From Pyricularia pennisetigena (taxonomy: Eukaryota; Ascomycota; Sordariomycetes; Magnaporthales; Pyriculariaceae), in the NCBI RefSeq assembly GCF_004337985.1, contig NW_021940939.1:1-35520 (forward strand): 35,520 nucleotides of DNA, written 5' to 3'. Of this stretch, positions 10,609-18,590 are shown piece after piece. The notes beneath the pieces were generated by a model. It was not told the DNA's origin. It made no database searches and saw nothing but the letters and a program-made list of their open reading frames with translations. The first letter of the stretch is position 1, and every line of letters begins with the position of its first letter. A program made the position numbers and the translations under genes.

Positions 10609-11733
10609 ATGCTTGTCAATCTAGATGTTCTGACTGGTCTATATCTAGGCCTGTGCCTTGCCCGGCTGGCAGGCACAACCTGGTCTGCCGGCCACATAAA
10701 TGATAAGCGATATTTAAATACAACTGCTCTGAACAACGTGTCTATGTCCTCAACCCAACATTTCCTGGCTTCTTCAAGTATAACGAACATACCATTCGAT
10801 AAATTTCAGTCTCCTCAAACAGAAGTTTCCAGCACTACAAAAGTTGAGGTTGATTTTAGTGACCAGATTCACCTTACAGAGGGCACGGATCGCCCCCCAG
10901 GCGTAGGCTCCACCGCGTTACACTCGACTGAAAGTGAGACGCTACAAAGTTTATCTTCCTTCCCTGCTCAGCCCATCGACAATGCTCCGGCGCCAGACAT
11001 AGCTTTTTTAGGTGCGCAGGATGTGAGAACACTGGAAATGGCTCCTGCCATATCGTCTACGCCAAGAAATCGGATAGACGAAACTCTGGAATTGGAAACT
11101 CATCAAACCTCCTTTGCCACTTATTTCACCCAGCCACTAAAACCAGTACAGGCTAAACAAAGTGTTCCTGGGACAAGTGGATATACTTCGGCAGCTGCTA
11201 GCTCAAAACCCTATGCACCAGCTGCACCAAAAAACACCGTCATGCCACCAACTTCAACCGTCAAGCCGAATATCCAAAGTGAGAGTTTAGAAGCAACCGC
11301 TCATACATCCATAAAGACGGACAGCACAATCAGTTCACCTACTAGTGGTTTACTCTTCGAAAAGTCAGTAACGGAAAAGTCAGCTCGACATCCGTTTACA
11401 AGACCCTCTCAGACCCCCAGTGCTGACCCTTACCATCAGAGCAACAGCGGCAGCCAGGAGAAGCCCAATCCGGCAACTTCTGCTGGCATTGCCATTGGCA
11501 CCATTTCTCTCGCAGCCTTTGCGGGATTGGCCGGCTTTTGGATTTTTTTCCGGTACAAAAGGTACGGAAAGAGCTGCAAGAACACCAGGAATGGCACATG
11601 GACGGGAAGCCTAATAGCTTCATTCAAAGGCGTCTTCCGGCAGAAGGAGATGCCGTTCAAGAGGAATAGAGGCATCAATGAAGCCAAGATATCCGCCCCA
11701 TTTGCTCAGAAAAACTCACTCAACTGGTCATGA
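10609..11733 (+). CDS. Ser/Thr-rich single-pass membrane protein (374 aa)
   Basis: The ORF opens with a hydrophobic stretch (about residues 6-22) that can act as a signal peptide. A long ectodomain (~25-290) follows, very rich in Ser, Thr, Pro and Ala with several N-glycosylation sequons near its start (for example NTT and NVS). A single transmembrane helix spans about 292-314 (GIAIGTISLAAFAGLAGFW). A basic stop-transfer (RYKRYGKSCK) and a short, Lys/Arg-rich cytoplasmic tail complete it. This layout is typical of fungal mucin-like surface proteins and of stress sensors of the Wsc/Mid2 type. No WSC or other Cys-rich domain is visible, so a named family cannot be assigned. The ATG at 10609 is the natural start. 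It is divergent from the RING-patatin gene. Confidence 0.75.
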   Translation: MLVNLDVLTGLYLGLCLARLAGTTWSAGHINDKRYLNTTALNNVSMSSTQHFLASSSITNIPFDKFQSPQTEVSSTTKVEVDFSDQIHLTEGTDRPPGVGSTALHSTESETLQSLSSFPAQPIDNAPAPDIAFLGAQDVRTLEMAPAISSTPRNRIDETLELETHQTSFATYFTQPLKPVQAKQSVPGTSGYTSAAASSKPYAPAAPKNTVMPPTSTVKPNIQSESLEATAHTSIKTDSTISSPTSGLLFEKSVTEKSARHPFTRPSQTPSADPYHQSNSGSQEKPNPATSAGIAIGTISLAAFAGLAGFWIFFRYKRYGKSCKNTRNGTWTGSLIASFKGVFRQKEMPFKRNRGINEAKISAPFAQKNSLNWS

Positions 11734-12578
11734 GGTCAAGTAAAAATAACGGGCCCGCAAATAATGTTAGATGAACAAATACTTTCACCGTACTTGCATC
11801 AAGTCTAGTGTAGTCTTACTTATGTAGCCTAAGATCCTGGGACCTCTTGTAACACCCTTTTGTAAATAGCTTACCGCCAAGTGGATAGATTTACCAGCAG
11901 GTATCAAGATTGTAATTCCTAGAATCTAGGGCTCTCCTATCCAAGATATGCTAGCCACGTCCTTTTGACATTTACAAAACAACCCGCCAGTCATTGGTGT
12001 AGGTGTCTGGAACTAGGCCAGAGTCACAGAAGCCTGACACAGTATCACGAATAGAAGCGGTTCCTCTCTGGTCACCCACACGGAAGGCACCGCAGCCGTT
12101 GCACTTCATGCCGTAGGTAATGATGCGCCCTTTATGGATGAAATGAGGATATCTAGTCAATCAGCAGTAAGTTGCATTGTTTCTTAGGAAAGCAAATAGT
12201 TACCGCTTTGAAGATCAAACTATACAATGCACGCATCTATCAAGGCTGATGAAGCTTTGCAAGGCCGTCTCTTAAGTCTCTCTTGCTATGCCAACCAGAG
12301 GAGTTCCTATGACCTTGACCCGTATCAGCATATTTTGATTATAGAAGCAGTTCTTGAAGCTCTATTGCTTGCTCCACTTTTCAGTTGCACCGCTTCAAAT
12401 CTATGCTGAGCAAGTTGAGGGATCTACAAATAAATCTAAAATCGGATGGTGTACGTATTCAGCGCCTGTGAAGGATTTGTCTGTTACCATGATTTGCTTA
12501 CCCTTAAGAACTTGCCTCAAAACTCTCGCCTACCTAGACATCCCGAATTTCTAGGAGGACTTTCAACTGTATAACATA
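11734..12578. other. intergenic region with a possible broken minus-strand exon
   Basis: The only coding-like signal is a minus-strand frame ending at 11972 (about 57 codons back to ~12145). It holds the Cys-Gly rich motif CNGCGAFRVGD and looks like a terminal exon. A plausible acceptor (CTGATTGACTAG) and a donor (GCG then GTAACT) frame a ~52-nt intron, but the upstream reading frame meets a stop within four codons. It may be a relic. Confidence 0.3.
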
Positions 12579-12878
12579 ATGCCTCCCAAGATTCAAGCCC
12601 CGTCTCCTGAGTTGACTGACTTCTATGTTGTGGGTCTGGGCGGCAGCACCTCCGTTTCAACACAGCAATCCGATGCAGAGGCAGCATTTCTAAGACGAGA
12701 ACTGGCATATTATAGAAATTTGCACAAAATCTCATCGTCGGTATTTCCGTCGCTACGAATCCACACTAATTCACTGTTGGCCCTTCTGGATGATTGGGAT
12801 AAAATGATACAGGAGGCTGAAAGCAACTGCAGCTCTTGGAAGTTGACTCCGTCCCGTGACGCGTCAGATAGTCAATAG
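12579..12878 (+). CDS. hypothetical protein (99 aa)
   Basis: I do not recognise this ORF. The ATG at 12579 opens a 99-aa frame with a Pro-rich start, a Ser/Thr-Gln stretch, and then a helical region (about residues 30-80) with a heptad-like Leu/Ile pattern suited to a short coiled coil. There is no signal peptide, Cys pattern or membrane segment. A partial or short gene is possible. Upstream sequence shows no clear TATA box. Confidence 0.3.
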   Translation: MPPKIQAPSPELTDFYVVGLGGSTSVSTQQSDAEAAFLRRELAYYRNLHKISSSVFPSLRIHTNSLLALLDDWDKMIQEAESNCSSWKLTPSRDASDSQ

Positions 12879-12906
12879 GAAGGATTACTTTCTTTTCAAT
12901 AACTTC

Positions 12907-13585
12907 TCAATGCTCTCGTAAATAATACATCAAGTCACGGTTGCAGAAGCTATGTTGGCGTGTGGGCATCTCAGGACCCTTAATCAGCGATGTAAAAGAC
13001 CTGGGCATTGTGTGGATATGGCTTCGGTCAGGGATGCTATGATTACTAAACACGGAAGCCTGGCCGTCCTTTGTCAAGAGCGCTATGTACCCATTTACTG
13101 GCCTAGATATTGGTTTAGGCCCATCGACTAATCGAATCCGTACAGCCCCAGAACCTTGCTGTGGATGTGATATTTGTTGGTGTGTGGGTTTCGTGACACC
13201 AGTCTTATAGCCAGCGTCATGCACGATGTGATGTAGGCTTTGCACATGCTTTAGGATCACTGGTTCGAAAGTGCCCTATCGGATCTTTGTCTCCCATCGT
13301 GCCGACTGGGTTGTTCATCCTCTCGGAGTCCTTTTGGCGCTGATGGCTGGCTGTGCGTGCTGATGGTCGAAAGCTTCGATCGCCGGGCTTGAGCTTTCGG
13401 TCCACGTATGTGATAGCTGATGGTCTGGGAAATGGCTGCGTCGTCCAGCCAAACGGTAGTCTAATCGCGATCCTTGTCTTCAGACTCGTCCCTGGCCTCG
13501 GCGTTTCATCTTGGGGTAGGACTCTTGACTGGGCGGATGCCGTTCGCGTAAACTTGACGGGCGTGGTTGAGGTGACGTTCGTCAT
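12907..13585 (-). CDS. possible hypothetical gene in two overlapping frames
   Basis: Two minus-strand frames follow one another. The first (13585-13217) starts at an ATG in good context (CAAA before ATG) and gives 122 aa, basic and Pro/Arg/Thr-rich, with C-ending codon preference typical of expressed fungal genes. The second (13260-12907) contains a more globular-looking stretch (GYIALLTKDGQASVF). They overlap by 44 nt in different frames, and I found no intron that joins them without meeting a stop. They could be two exons, a frameshifted relic, or chance ORFs. No domain is recognised, and the plus strand of 13353-13718 is also open. Confidence 0.28.
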
Positions 13586-13954
13586 TTTGGCACGAGCGCT
13601 TCCCGGGCCTCCGCCTGGCTACGTCAGGCATATCTTTTTCCGCCTCGAGAACCATCTCTCTTGGCCTAGCAATGAGAGAAACCGTGATCCCATAAGTGCC
13701 TTTGCGATTTATCGATAGGTGCTAACAATTATCAGAGCATTGTTTGTTGCGATGCAAGGAACAGGTTAATTGGTGCGAGTGGTTTGATTCAAGCAGTATA
13801 ATGAAGTGCGCCCGCACATCCCAGGGCTACTAGTCAGCCTCTGGCGATTTCTGATACCTAGCCCCTTGAGCTACTGGTAGACCAAAAATCGGGGCGCACC
13901 AAACCAGGCCTGCTGTCATCTGCCGGTTTACGACCGCAGCATGCCCGACACCTT

Positions 13955-14005
13955 TTCTGGCTCCCGTCCTGGTCTCAAATCGCCAGTTCCGCCTATCCGA
14001 ATTGA
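13955..14005 (+). repeat. short dispersed repeat shared with 16207-16255
   Basis: About 50 bp match the right end of the ~50-bp satellite block. Both copies contain the identical core CGTCCTGGTCTCAAATCGCC, and then GAATTGA after a diverged stretch. Confidence 0.65.
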
Positions 14006-14010
14006 GATCA

Positions 14011-14026
14011 ACGAGAATATTCTCGT
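14011..14026. repeat. 16-bp perfect palindrome
   Basis: ACGAGAATATTCTCGT is its own reverse complement. No associated gene is evident. Confidence 0.6.
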
Positions 14027-14235
14027 CTTCTGTGATGTACCTCGTTGCGAACAGCTATCTGTGGCACTCTCTCCCGTAAAATCGTCCTTTGCATTAACGA
14101 TTTGTTAAGTGTTTAAACGAGAAGGCTTTAATTTGGCTGGTCCTCCTCCTTTGAAAGCTTACTTCATGGTCAACTGGTCCCCCCATGCATGCGTTTGAGC
14201 GATTTTTGCTAGAATCGGAATGTACATTTGTTTTC

Positions 14236-14339
14236 CAAATCTGGATCTTCCTCCATCTTGCCAAGTAGACCCAAGTATCTGAAAGCCGTCCCCACATTTT
14301 CAAGTTTCAACGTATGTACTGAAAGCGGAAGATAGATTT
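14236..14339 (-). repeat. dispersed repeat R, copy 3, inverted and truncated
   Basis: The reverse complement matches 16991-17096 almost base for base over ~100 bp (CTTTCAGTACATACGTTGAA, ATGTGGGGACGGCTTT, GATGGAGGAAGATCCAG). The copy stops exactly at the solo LTR starting at 14340, so the LTR junction lies inside this repeat. Confidence 0.8.
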
Positions 14340-14533
14340 TGTCACGGCCCGGGGTAAGCATAGCACGGAAGCTAGTCTATTGGCATCTATCGACGAAGAT
14401 TCTACTCTGAGGAGAGGAAAGGAAACAAACAAAGTTCTGAGCTTGACGCAACGTCGATAAAAGTATCACCCTGGTGGGTCGTTGGTCAGGGGTCAGGGTT
14501 AGGGTCTGGTGATCTCATGGTCCAAATGTCACA
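14340..14533 (-). mobile_element. solo LTR A of the 193-bp Gypsy family
   Basis: 194 bp from TGTCACGG to AAATGTCACA, clearly the same sequence as the LTRs of the 21718-27584 element but with a dozen or so differences. Many of these are shared with solo LTR B (for example GCAACGTCGAT in place of GCGACGTAAAT, and GGTCGTTGGTC in place of GGCCGTTGGCC). Flanking pentamers are GATTT and CATGG, so there is no target duplication. Orientation is given by analogy with the full element. Confidence 0.9.
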
Positions 14534-15308
14534 CATGGGATAACGTTATACAAAACATAGCTTCTCGTACGTCTCGCTCCTAAGATGCTTCCTTCCATGG
14601 TCCATCGGCTACCTAGCAGGATGAATTGACCCACTCTCAGAAGCCAAACCGCGTGTGTACACAAAGATTACACTTCCTGCTTGCCTGACTTATCGGAGAC
14701 TGAAGATGGCGATCTCGAAACTGCAAGTACAGAATTCTCCGCCTTCAGCAGCGACACGGACAACATGACCGACGGTTGCACAGATGATGAAGATGAAAAG
14801 CAGATCTTGAATGATATTGAAAGTGTTATGTCGTTGCTGCAAAGACTCGTTGCTCAACTGCGTAACGATGTTGCGCTGCTACAGCATAGCATTGTGGTTT
14901 TGGAGGGGTGTAGTACCGCCATGGAGAAGCATGGATTGCCAAGTCAATCAGTGAACTGACCTAGTCCCACGAAGTCAGGTAGACGTTGGTTCAAGGGGAC
15001 CAGAATCGGATGTGTAACGGGGTGAAGACAGGAATGCGCCTACTGTAATACGAGTGAATTGTAGTGTCGTGAGAACGGTTTGAGAATAGTCATTAGAAAT
15101 GCTTTCCAATCAAAGAAAGCAAAAAAGTGAGAATAGCCCCACAAACCCAGTACTGTCTCTAGATTATCGTGGTATGAGCGAAACCGCATGACACCGGAGA
15201 GACAGTAAGCATGAGAATAGCTTCATTCGGGAAAGCATACAAAGGGTGAGAAGAGCGTGTTGCCACTAGTAGCTGCGTAGTCAATCAGCCGCTGTGGCTG
15301 TATAGAAG
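14534..15308. other. intergenic stretch with one acidic ORF and a hairpin
   Basis: A plus-strand frame at 14681-14959 encodes an acidic Asp/Glu/Ser/Thr-rich segment followed by a Leu-rich helical part (about 60 aa). It has no upstream ATG before a stop at 14627, so it would need an upstream exon or start at an internal Met. It could be a terminal exon or a gene fragment. A 10-bp inverted repeat lies at 15151-15207. The octamer GAGAATAG recurs three times between 15080 and 15220. Confidence 0.35.
15151..15207. repeat. 10-bp inverted repeat with 37-nt loop
   Basis: TACTGTCTCT at 15151-15160 is perfectly complementary to AGAGACAGTA at 15198-15207. It could form a stem-loop. No function is assigned. 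Confidence 0.5.
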
Positions 15309-15447
15309 TGTTACGACCAGAAGGTTGGGCCGGTACCAGGGAGGCCAGGTGGGGTCGTGCCCCTCCTGACGACACTCGCCCAGAGGAATCACCAACCGGC
15401 AGAAAAAGGATTATATGAGGAGAAGGTCACGTGACACCACGTGATTA
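15309..15447 (+). mobile_element. partial LTR of the TGTTACGA family
   Basis: It begins TGTTACGACCAG and aligns by eye with the sense strand (minus) of the solo LTR at 28568-29030 for about 140 bp. Shared features in order are GTTGGGCC, GTACCAG, GAGGCCAGG, GGGGT and a closely spaced pair of CACGTG palindromes. Identity is roughly 70%. The match stops just after the second CACGTG, where the 15-bp minisatellite begins. No right-hand LTR end was found, so the copy is truncated or has been invaded by the tandem array. Confidence 0.7.
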
Positions 15448-15450
15448 CCC

Positions 15451-15733
15451 AGGACAAACTGTACCAGGACAAAGTGTCCCAGGACAAAGTGTCCCAGGAC
15501 AAACTATACCAGGACAAACTGTACCAGGACAAACTGTACCAGGACAAACTGTACCAGGACAAAGTGTCCCAGGACAAAGTGTCCCAGGACAAAGTGTCCC
15601 AGGACAAACTATACCAGGACAAACTATACCAGGACAAACTGTACCAGGACAAACTGTACCAGGACAAAGTGTCCCAGGACAAACTGTACCAGGACAAAGT
15701 GTCCCAGGACAAACTGTACCAGGACACGCTGTG
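15451..15733 (+). repeat. 15-bp minisatellite, 18 full units plus a decayed one
   Basis: Units start AGGACAAA and end in one of three forms: CTGTACC (A), GTGTCCC (B) or CTATACC (C). The order is A B B C A A A B B B C C A A B A B A, then a degenerate 19th unit. Because the unit is a multiple of three without stops, all six frames are open through the array, so the long ORFs here (PGQTV/PGQSV repeats in one plus frame, YSLSW/DTLSW on the minus strand) are not evidence of a gene. The B-type unit contains a perfect hairpin, GGACA-AAG-TGTCC. Confidence 0.95.
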
Positions 15734-15769
15734 AAATTGTACCAGATATTGGTAGCCTATCCAGTTGTG

Positions 15770-16255
15770 GCTGTTGTGCTTAGCAATTTGGGGGGTGTAG
15801 GTAACATTAGCCTGTTTTAGCTGTATCGCTTGGCGATTTGGGGGGTGCAAATATCCCTTACAGCTAGTTTGAGCCTTTTTGCCTGGCAATCTGGAGAGTA
15901 TGTAGTGACTTTTTGTGGCCAATTTTGAATATGGTTTGCGATCTGGGCGGTGTGGATGTTCCAGCTGGTTTATGCTTTTATGGTTGGAAATATCCATTGT
16001 GTATTTCTTTGCAGCTAGTTTTGGCTGTTGTTTTTGGGGCGTGTGTACATCTCTTAAAGCCAGTTTGAACTATTTCGCTTGGCGATTTGGGGGTGTGTCT
16101 AACTTCTATAGCCATTTTTGGCTGTTGATACGTACGCTGTAGATATTCATTGGAGCTGGTTTTGACTTTTGTGCTCGGCGATTTGGGCAGCATATCTGGC
16201 CCCTGTTTTTGGCCCCCGTCCTGGTCTCAAATCGCCGGTTCTCCCATCTGAATTG
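15770..16255 (+). repeat. degenerate ~50-bp satellite (about 9 units)
   Basis: A phrase like GCTTGGCGATTTGGGGGGTG, then a pyrimidine-rich stretch, then AGCTAGTTTTGGCTGTT recurs about every 45-55 bp with many substitutions. Good units lie near 15775, 15828, 15880, 16020, 16075 and 16170. The block starts just after the 15-bp minisatellite and ends in the short dispersed repeat also found at 13955-14005. Stops are frequent, so no gene is proposed. Confidence 0.65.
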
Positions 16256-16739
16256 ACGCGGGTCTGTTTTGGCCTTTCCCAGTTTTTTGTCTGTACCTGT
16301 AAGGTACAAGCGGAATCTACGCCACGTGAGCCATTACTACAAAACACCACTACAAAAGGTGTTAACTACAATATTTGGCGAAGCCCATTACGCCGTTTAC
16401 TATAAATGCTTTACAAGCAACAACCTACTGATTTGTAGTCATTTTCGCCTTTTGACAAATGCGGTTGTTGTAATGTAGCTTATGGTTACCAAGTCTCGGA
16501 GGGAACCGCAAGGAGCCAAGGTATCGGGCAAATTCCTATATCATGTGAACAAATGGCTTCAAACCCAAAGTCAAATCGGCTCCCCTGCACGAGCTGGCAT
16601 GAGTGCTTGAAGAAACGCAATAAGAAAGCCGGTGGGTCGAATGGCGAAGGCGGTAAGCTTGATAGTTGAATTGGCAAAAGTTTGAATGGGCGAGGCTGTC
16701 GATATGAAATCAGCTTCAAATTGGCTGCAAAAATTACTG
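16256..16739. other. stretch without a recognised gene
   Basis: Nothing coding is recognised. From about 16500 on, fragments resemble the reverse complement of the ~50-bp satellite (for example near 16710-16740). Short direct and inverted AC-rich motifs occur near 16335-16365 and 16460-16480, but I could not define element ends. Confidence 0.35.
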
Positions 16740-16850
16740 TTGCGACCCGAACTGTCAAGTGAAAAAGCACAAACAGGCTAGAAAATCCACGCAGCCTAGA
16801 ACCCCAAATCGCGAAGCACACCCACACATTCCCCAGATCGCCAAGGGAAA
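16740..16850 (-). repeat. inverted piece of the ~50-bp satellite
   Basis: On the plus strand this reads AACCCCAAATCGCGAAGC and then CCCCAGATCGCCAAGG. That is the reverse complement of the GCTTGGCGATTTGGGG phrase repeated at 15770-16200. So the array exists in both orientations around ~16400. Confidence 0.55.
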
Positions 16851-16873
16851 GAGATCAAACTGGGATTAAAAAC

Positions 16874-16997
16874 ATTTGCTCCAAACTGTATAATCCACCC
16901 CTTCGTTTGGCGCTCTTGTTCTTCGTGATGTTCACGCAAGGGGCGAGTGAAGGGTCAATTCTGGATGCACCAAAGTTTGATACAGTTTGGAGCAAAT
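16874..16997. repeat. 124-bp foldback with 18-bp perfect arms
   Basis: The left arm ATTTGCTCCAAACTGTAT (16874-16891) is perfectly complementary to the right arm ATACAGTTTGGAGCAAAT (16980-16997), with an 88-bp spacer. It resembles a small non-autonomous inverted-repeat element, but no target duplication is visible at the arm ends. Repeat R copy 2 starts just to its right. Confidence 0.7.
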
Positions 16998-17007
16998 CTA
17001 TCTTCCG

Positions 17008-17384
17008 CTTTCAGTACATACGTTGAAACTAGAAAATGTGGGGACGGCTTTAAGATACTTGAGTTTACTTGGCGAGATGGAGGAAGATCCAGATTTGACT
17101 GCACAATAAGCTATAAACAGCCATTCTTGGCTCTAATTGCCCATCTGCGAAAGTACCTCGAAGTAGCTGTGATTTCCCCACTTGGATGTTTGACCGAATA
17201 TCTCCCGTGACAGTGTGAGCGGGCATGAGACTACTTGACTCTAGCGTATAATACAATAGCAATTGGGAGTCGTTTCGCCAGGACGGATGAGTACACAGTA
17301 ATCAAGGCAACCGTATTCTACACTGTATGGGGCAGATGTAGAAAATCGATTTATGTTGACGAGGGGAAGATGGTTTTGCTCCTA
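17008..17384 (+). repeat. dispersed repeat R, copy 2
   Basis: It aligns with 1061-1446 end to end, and with 14236-14339 in inverted orientation. Its right end is cut at the dinucleotide TA (17383-17384), where a Fot1-like element begins. In copy 1 the sequence simply continues past this TA. Confidence 0.8.
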
Positions 17385-18139
17385 AGTCGGACCCCCTGAT
17401 CTCCGATCCCCCCCATCTCCGATCACCCTAAAAATCGCGATCTGAAACGACACCTCAAACAACAACCTGCTATATCGACCACTTAACTAGCTGCAAAGAT
17501 ACAATCAATTATATCATTGGAATCCTCAGGCTCTGGAGATTACTCCCCCACTTCCTCAATTGCACCTGCATCAGCTTGAGCCTGCTGTACTTCCCGCAAT
17601 CCAACGAACGTAAAATTAGGGTCTGGATCAACCCTCTTTTTTTTCCGTGGTGCAACTACCTCCAGTTGGGCCTCCAACTCTTCAATCTTTCTTTTTGCCA
17701 TTGCAAGTTCGATATATTTAAATTCACAGCTTTTTCGGAGTTTGGAAAACAATAGCCGTTGAGTAGAGTCGCCGCCAGTTAGCTGGGTATATTGCACCAG
17801 CTGATCCGTTACCCCTTTAGATCCTTTTGGGGTTTTCCATACGATAACAGAACCGGTTTTAACCTAATCCGATATCTCTCCGGGGTTCTCTGGGGACTTC
17901 AGACGCTTGGAGTTACTATTTGGAGGTGTAATTGCTTGCTGTTGGCTGGGAACATTCCTATTTTCGAGGAGTAGGGGACTTAACAACGGTTTGGCGATAT
18001 TAACCGGCCATAAACCCGTTGCATACCACCCGCTTGTAATAATTCGAATTGTAAGTGCTTTTTGGCGTGCAAACCGGTAATTTTGGAGAAAAAGCCGCTT
18101 TCCAACAACCGTTGAATTGTTGAAGTAGGCCGTAGAAGA
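17385..18139 (-). mobile_element. truncated Fot1/pogo-like DNA transposon
   Basis: The 3' end of the element (minus sense) is the terminal repeat starting AGTCGGACCCCC at 17385, next to a TA, which is the target dinucleotide of Tc1/mariner/pogo elements. Subterminal copies of ATCTCCGATC follow. The inside carries the C-terminal part of a transposase (17540-18133). The other end is missing: the element is cut at 18140 by solo LTR B. Pre-insertion sequence is given by repeat R copy 1, which has an empty TA at the same place. Confidence 0.8.
17540..18133 (-). pseudogene. Fot1/pogo transposase, C-terminal fragment with one stop
   Basis: The frame carries the family's C-terminal landmarks in order: VGKRLFLQNYRFARQKAL, SGWYATGLWPVN, IAKPLLSPLLLEN, VWKTPKGSK, RLLFSKLRK, and a Glu/Leu-rich coiled stretch before PRKKKRVDPDPNFTF. 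In active relatives this follows the DDE catalytic core, which is absent here because the gene is cut by the LTR at 18140. One in-frame TAG at 17864-17866 interrupts it, and the frame is otherwise continuous on both sides. The stop could have come from a CAG codon by a single C-to-T change. Non-functional. Confidence 0.85.
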
Positions 18140-18332
18140 TGTCACGGCCAGGGTGAGCATAGCACGGAAGCTAGTCTATTGGCACCTATCGACGAAGATT
18201 CTACTCTGCGGAGAGGAAAGGAAACAAACAAATTTCTGAGCTTGACGCAACGTCGATAAAAGTATCACCCTGGTGGGTCGTTGGTCAGGGGTCAGGGTTA
18301 GGGTCTGGTGATCTCATGGTCCAAATGTCACA
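18140..18332 (-). mobile_element. solo LTR B of the 193-bp Gypsy family
   Basis: 193 bp, TGTCACGG to AAATGTCACA, sharing many diagnostic differences with solo LTR A rather than with the full element. Flanking pentamers GAAGA and GGGTC do not match. The left flank is the Fot1 transposase relic. The right flank is unrelated sequence. Confidence 0.9.
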
Positions 18333-18590
18333 GGGTCCACTAACTCCGGATTTAAGCGCGTCTCTCCAGCGCGTCGTTGATTGTAATTCCTCTCTTCTCT
18401 TCAGTTTAGAATTTTCGTCAATAGCGCCTAATACACTGAGGTTCTCCCAATGTCTGCCTGGCCGTGACAGCAGCGGTTCCCAGTGGCGACTGATTGCAAA
18501 CCGCTCGCAAACGTATTTCTCAACCCCTTGTCGCTCACTTGGCTTGGGCGAGTGAAGGGTGTGCAGTGACCACAACAACTCGGCGAGCAT
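18333..18590 (-). CDS. possible ORF truncated by solo LTR B
   Basis: I do not recognise this ORF. From an ATG at the complement of 18588-18590, a charged, mostly hydrophilic frame of ~86 codons runs until it enters the LTR at 18332. It contains the segment ERFAISRHWEPLLSRPGRHW. Its composition looks more protein-like than its neighbours. It may be the start of a gene whose remainder was lost when the LTR junction formed, but a chance ORF cannot be excluded. Confidence 0.2.

Larger units (their letters stand above)
13586..14235. other. stretch without a gene
   Basis: No supported ORF. It contains a short dispersed repeat (13955-14005), a 16-bp palindrome (14011-14026), and then AT-rich sequence leading into the inverted copy of repeat R. 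Confidence 0.5.

Noticed and set aside
13217..13585. LINE or Gypsy Gag-like N-terminus
   Set aside because: Pro/Arg/Thr richness alone is not diagnostic; there is no zinc knuckle and no adjoining pol sequence.
15389..15997. 202-aa minus-strand ORF with YSLSW/DTLSW repeats, and plus-strand PGQTV and QDKLY repeat ORFs
   Set aside because: The 15-bp unit keeps all six frames open, so the ORFs are a by-product of the minisatellite.
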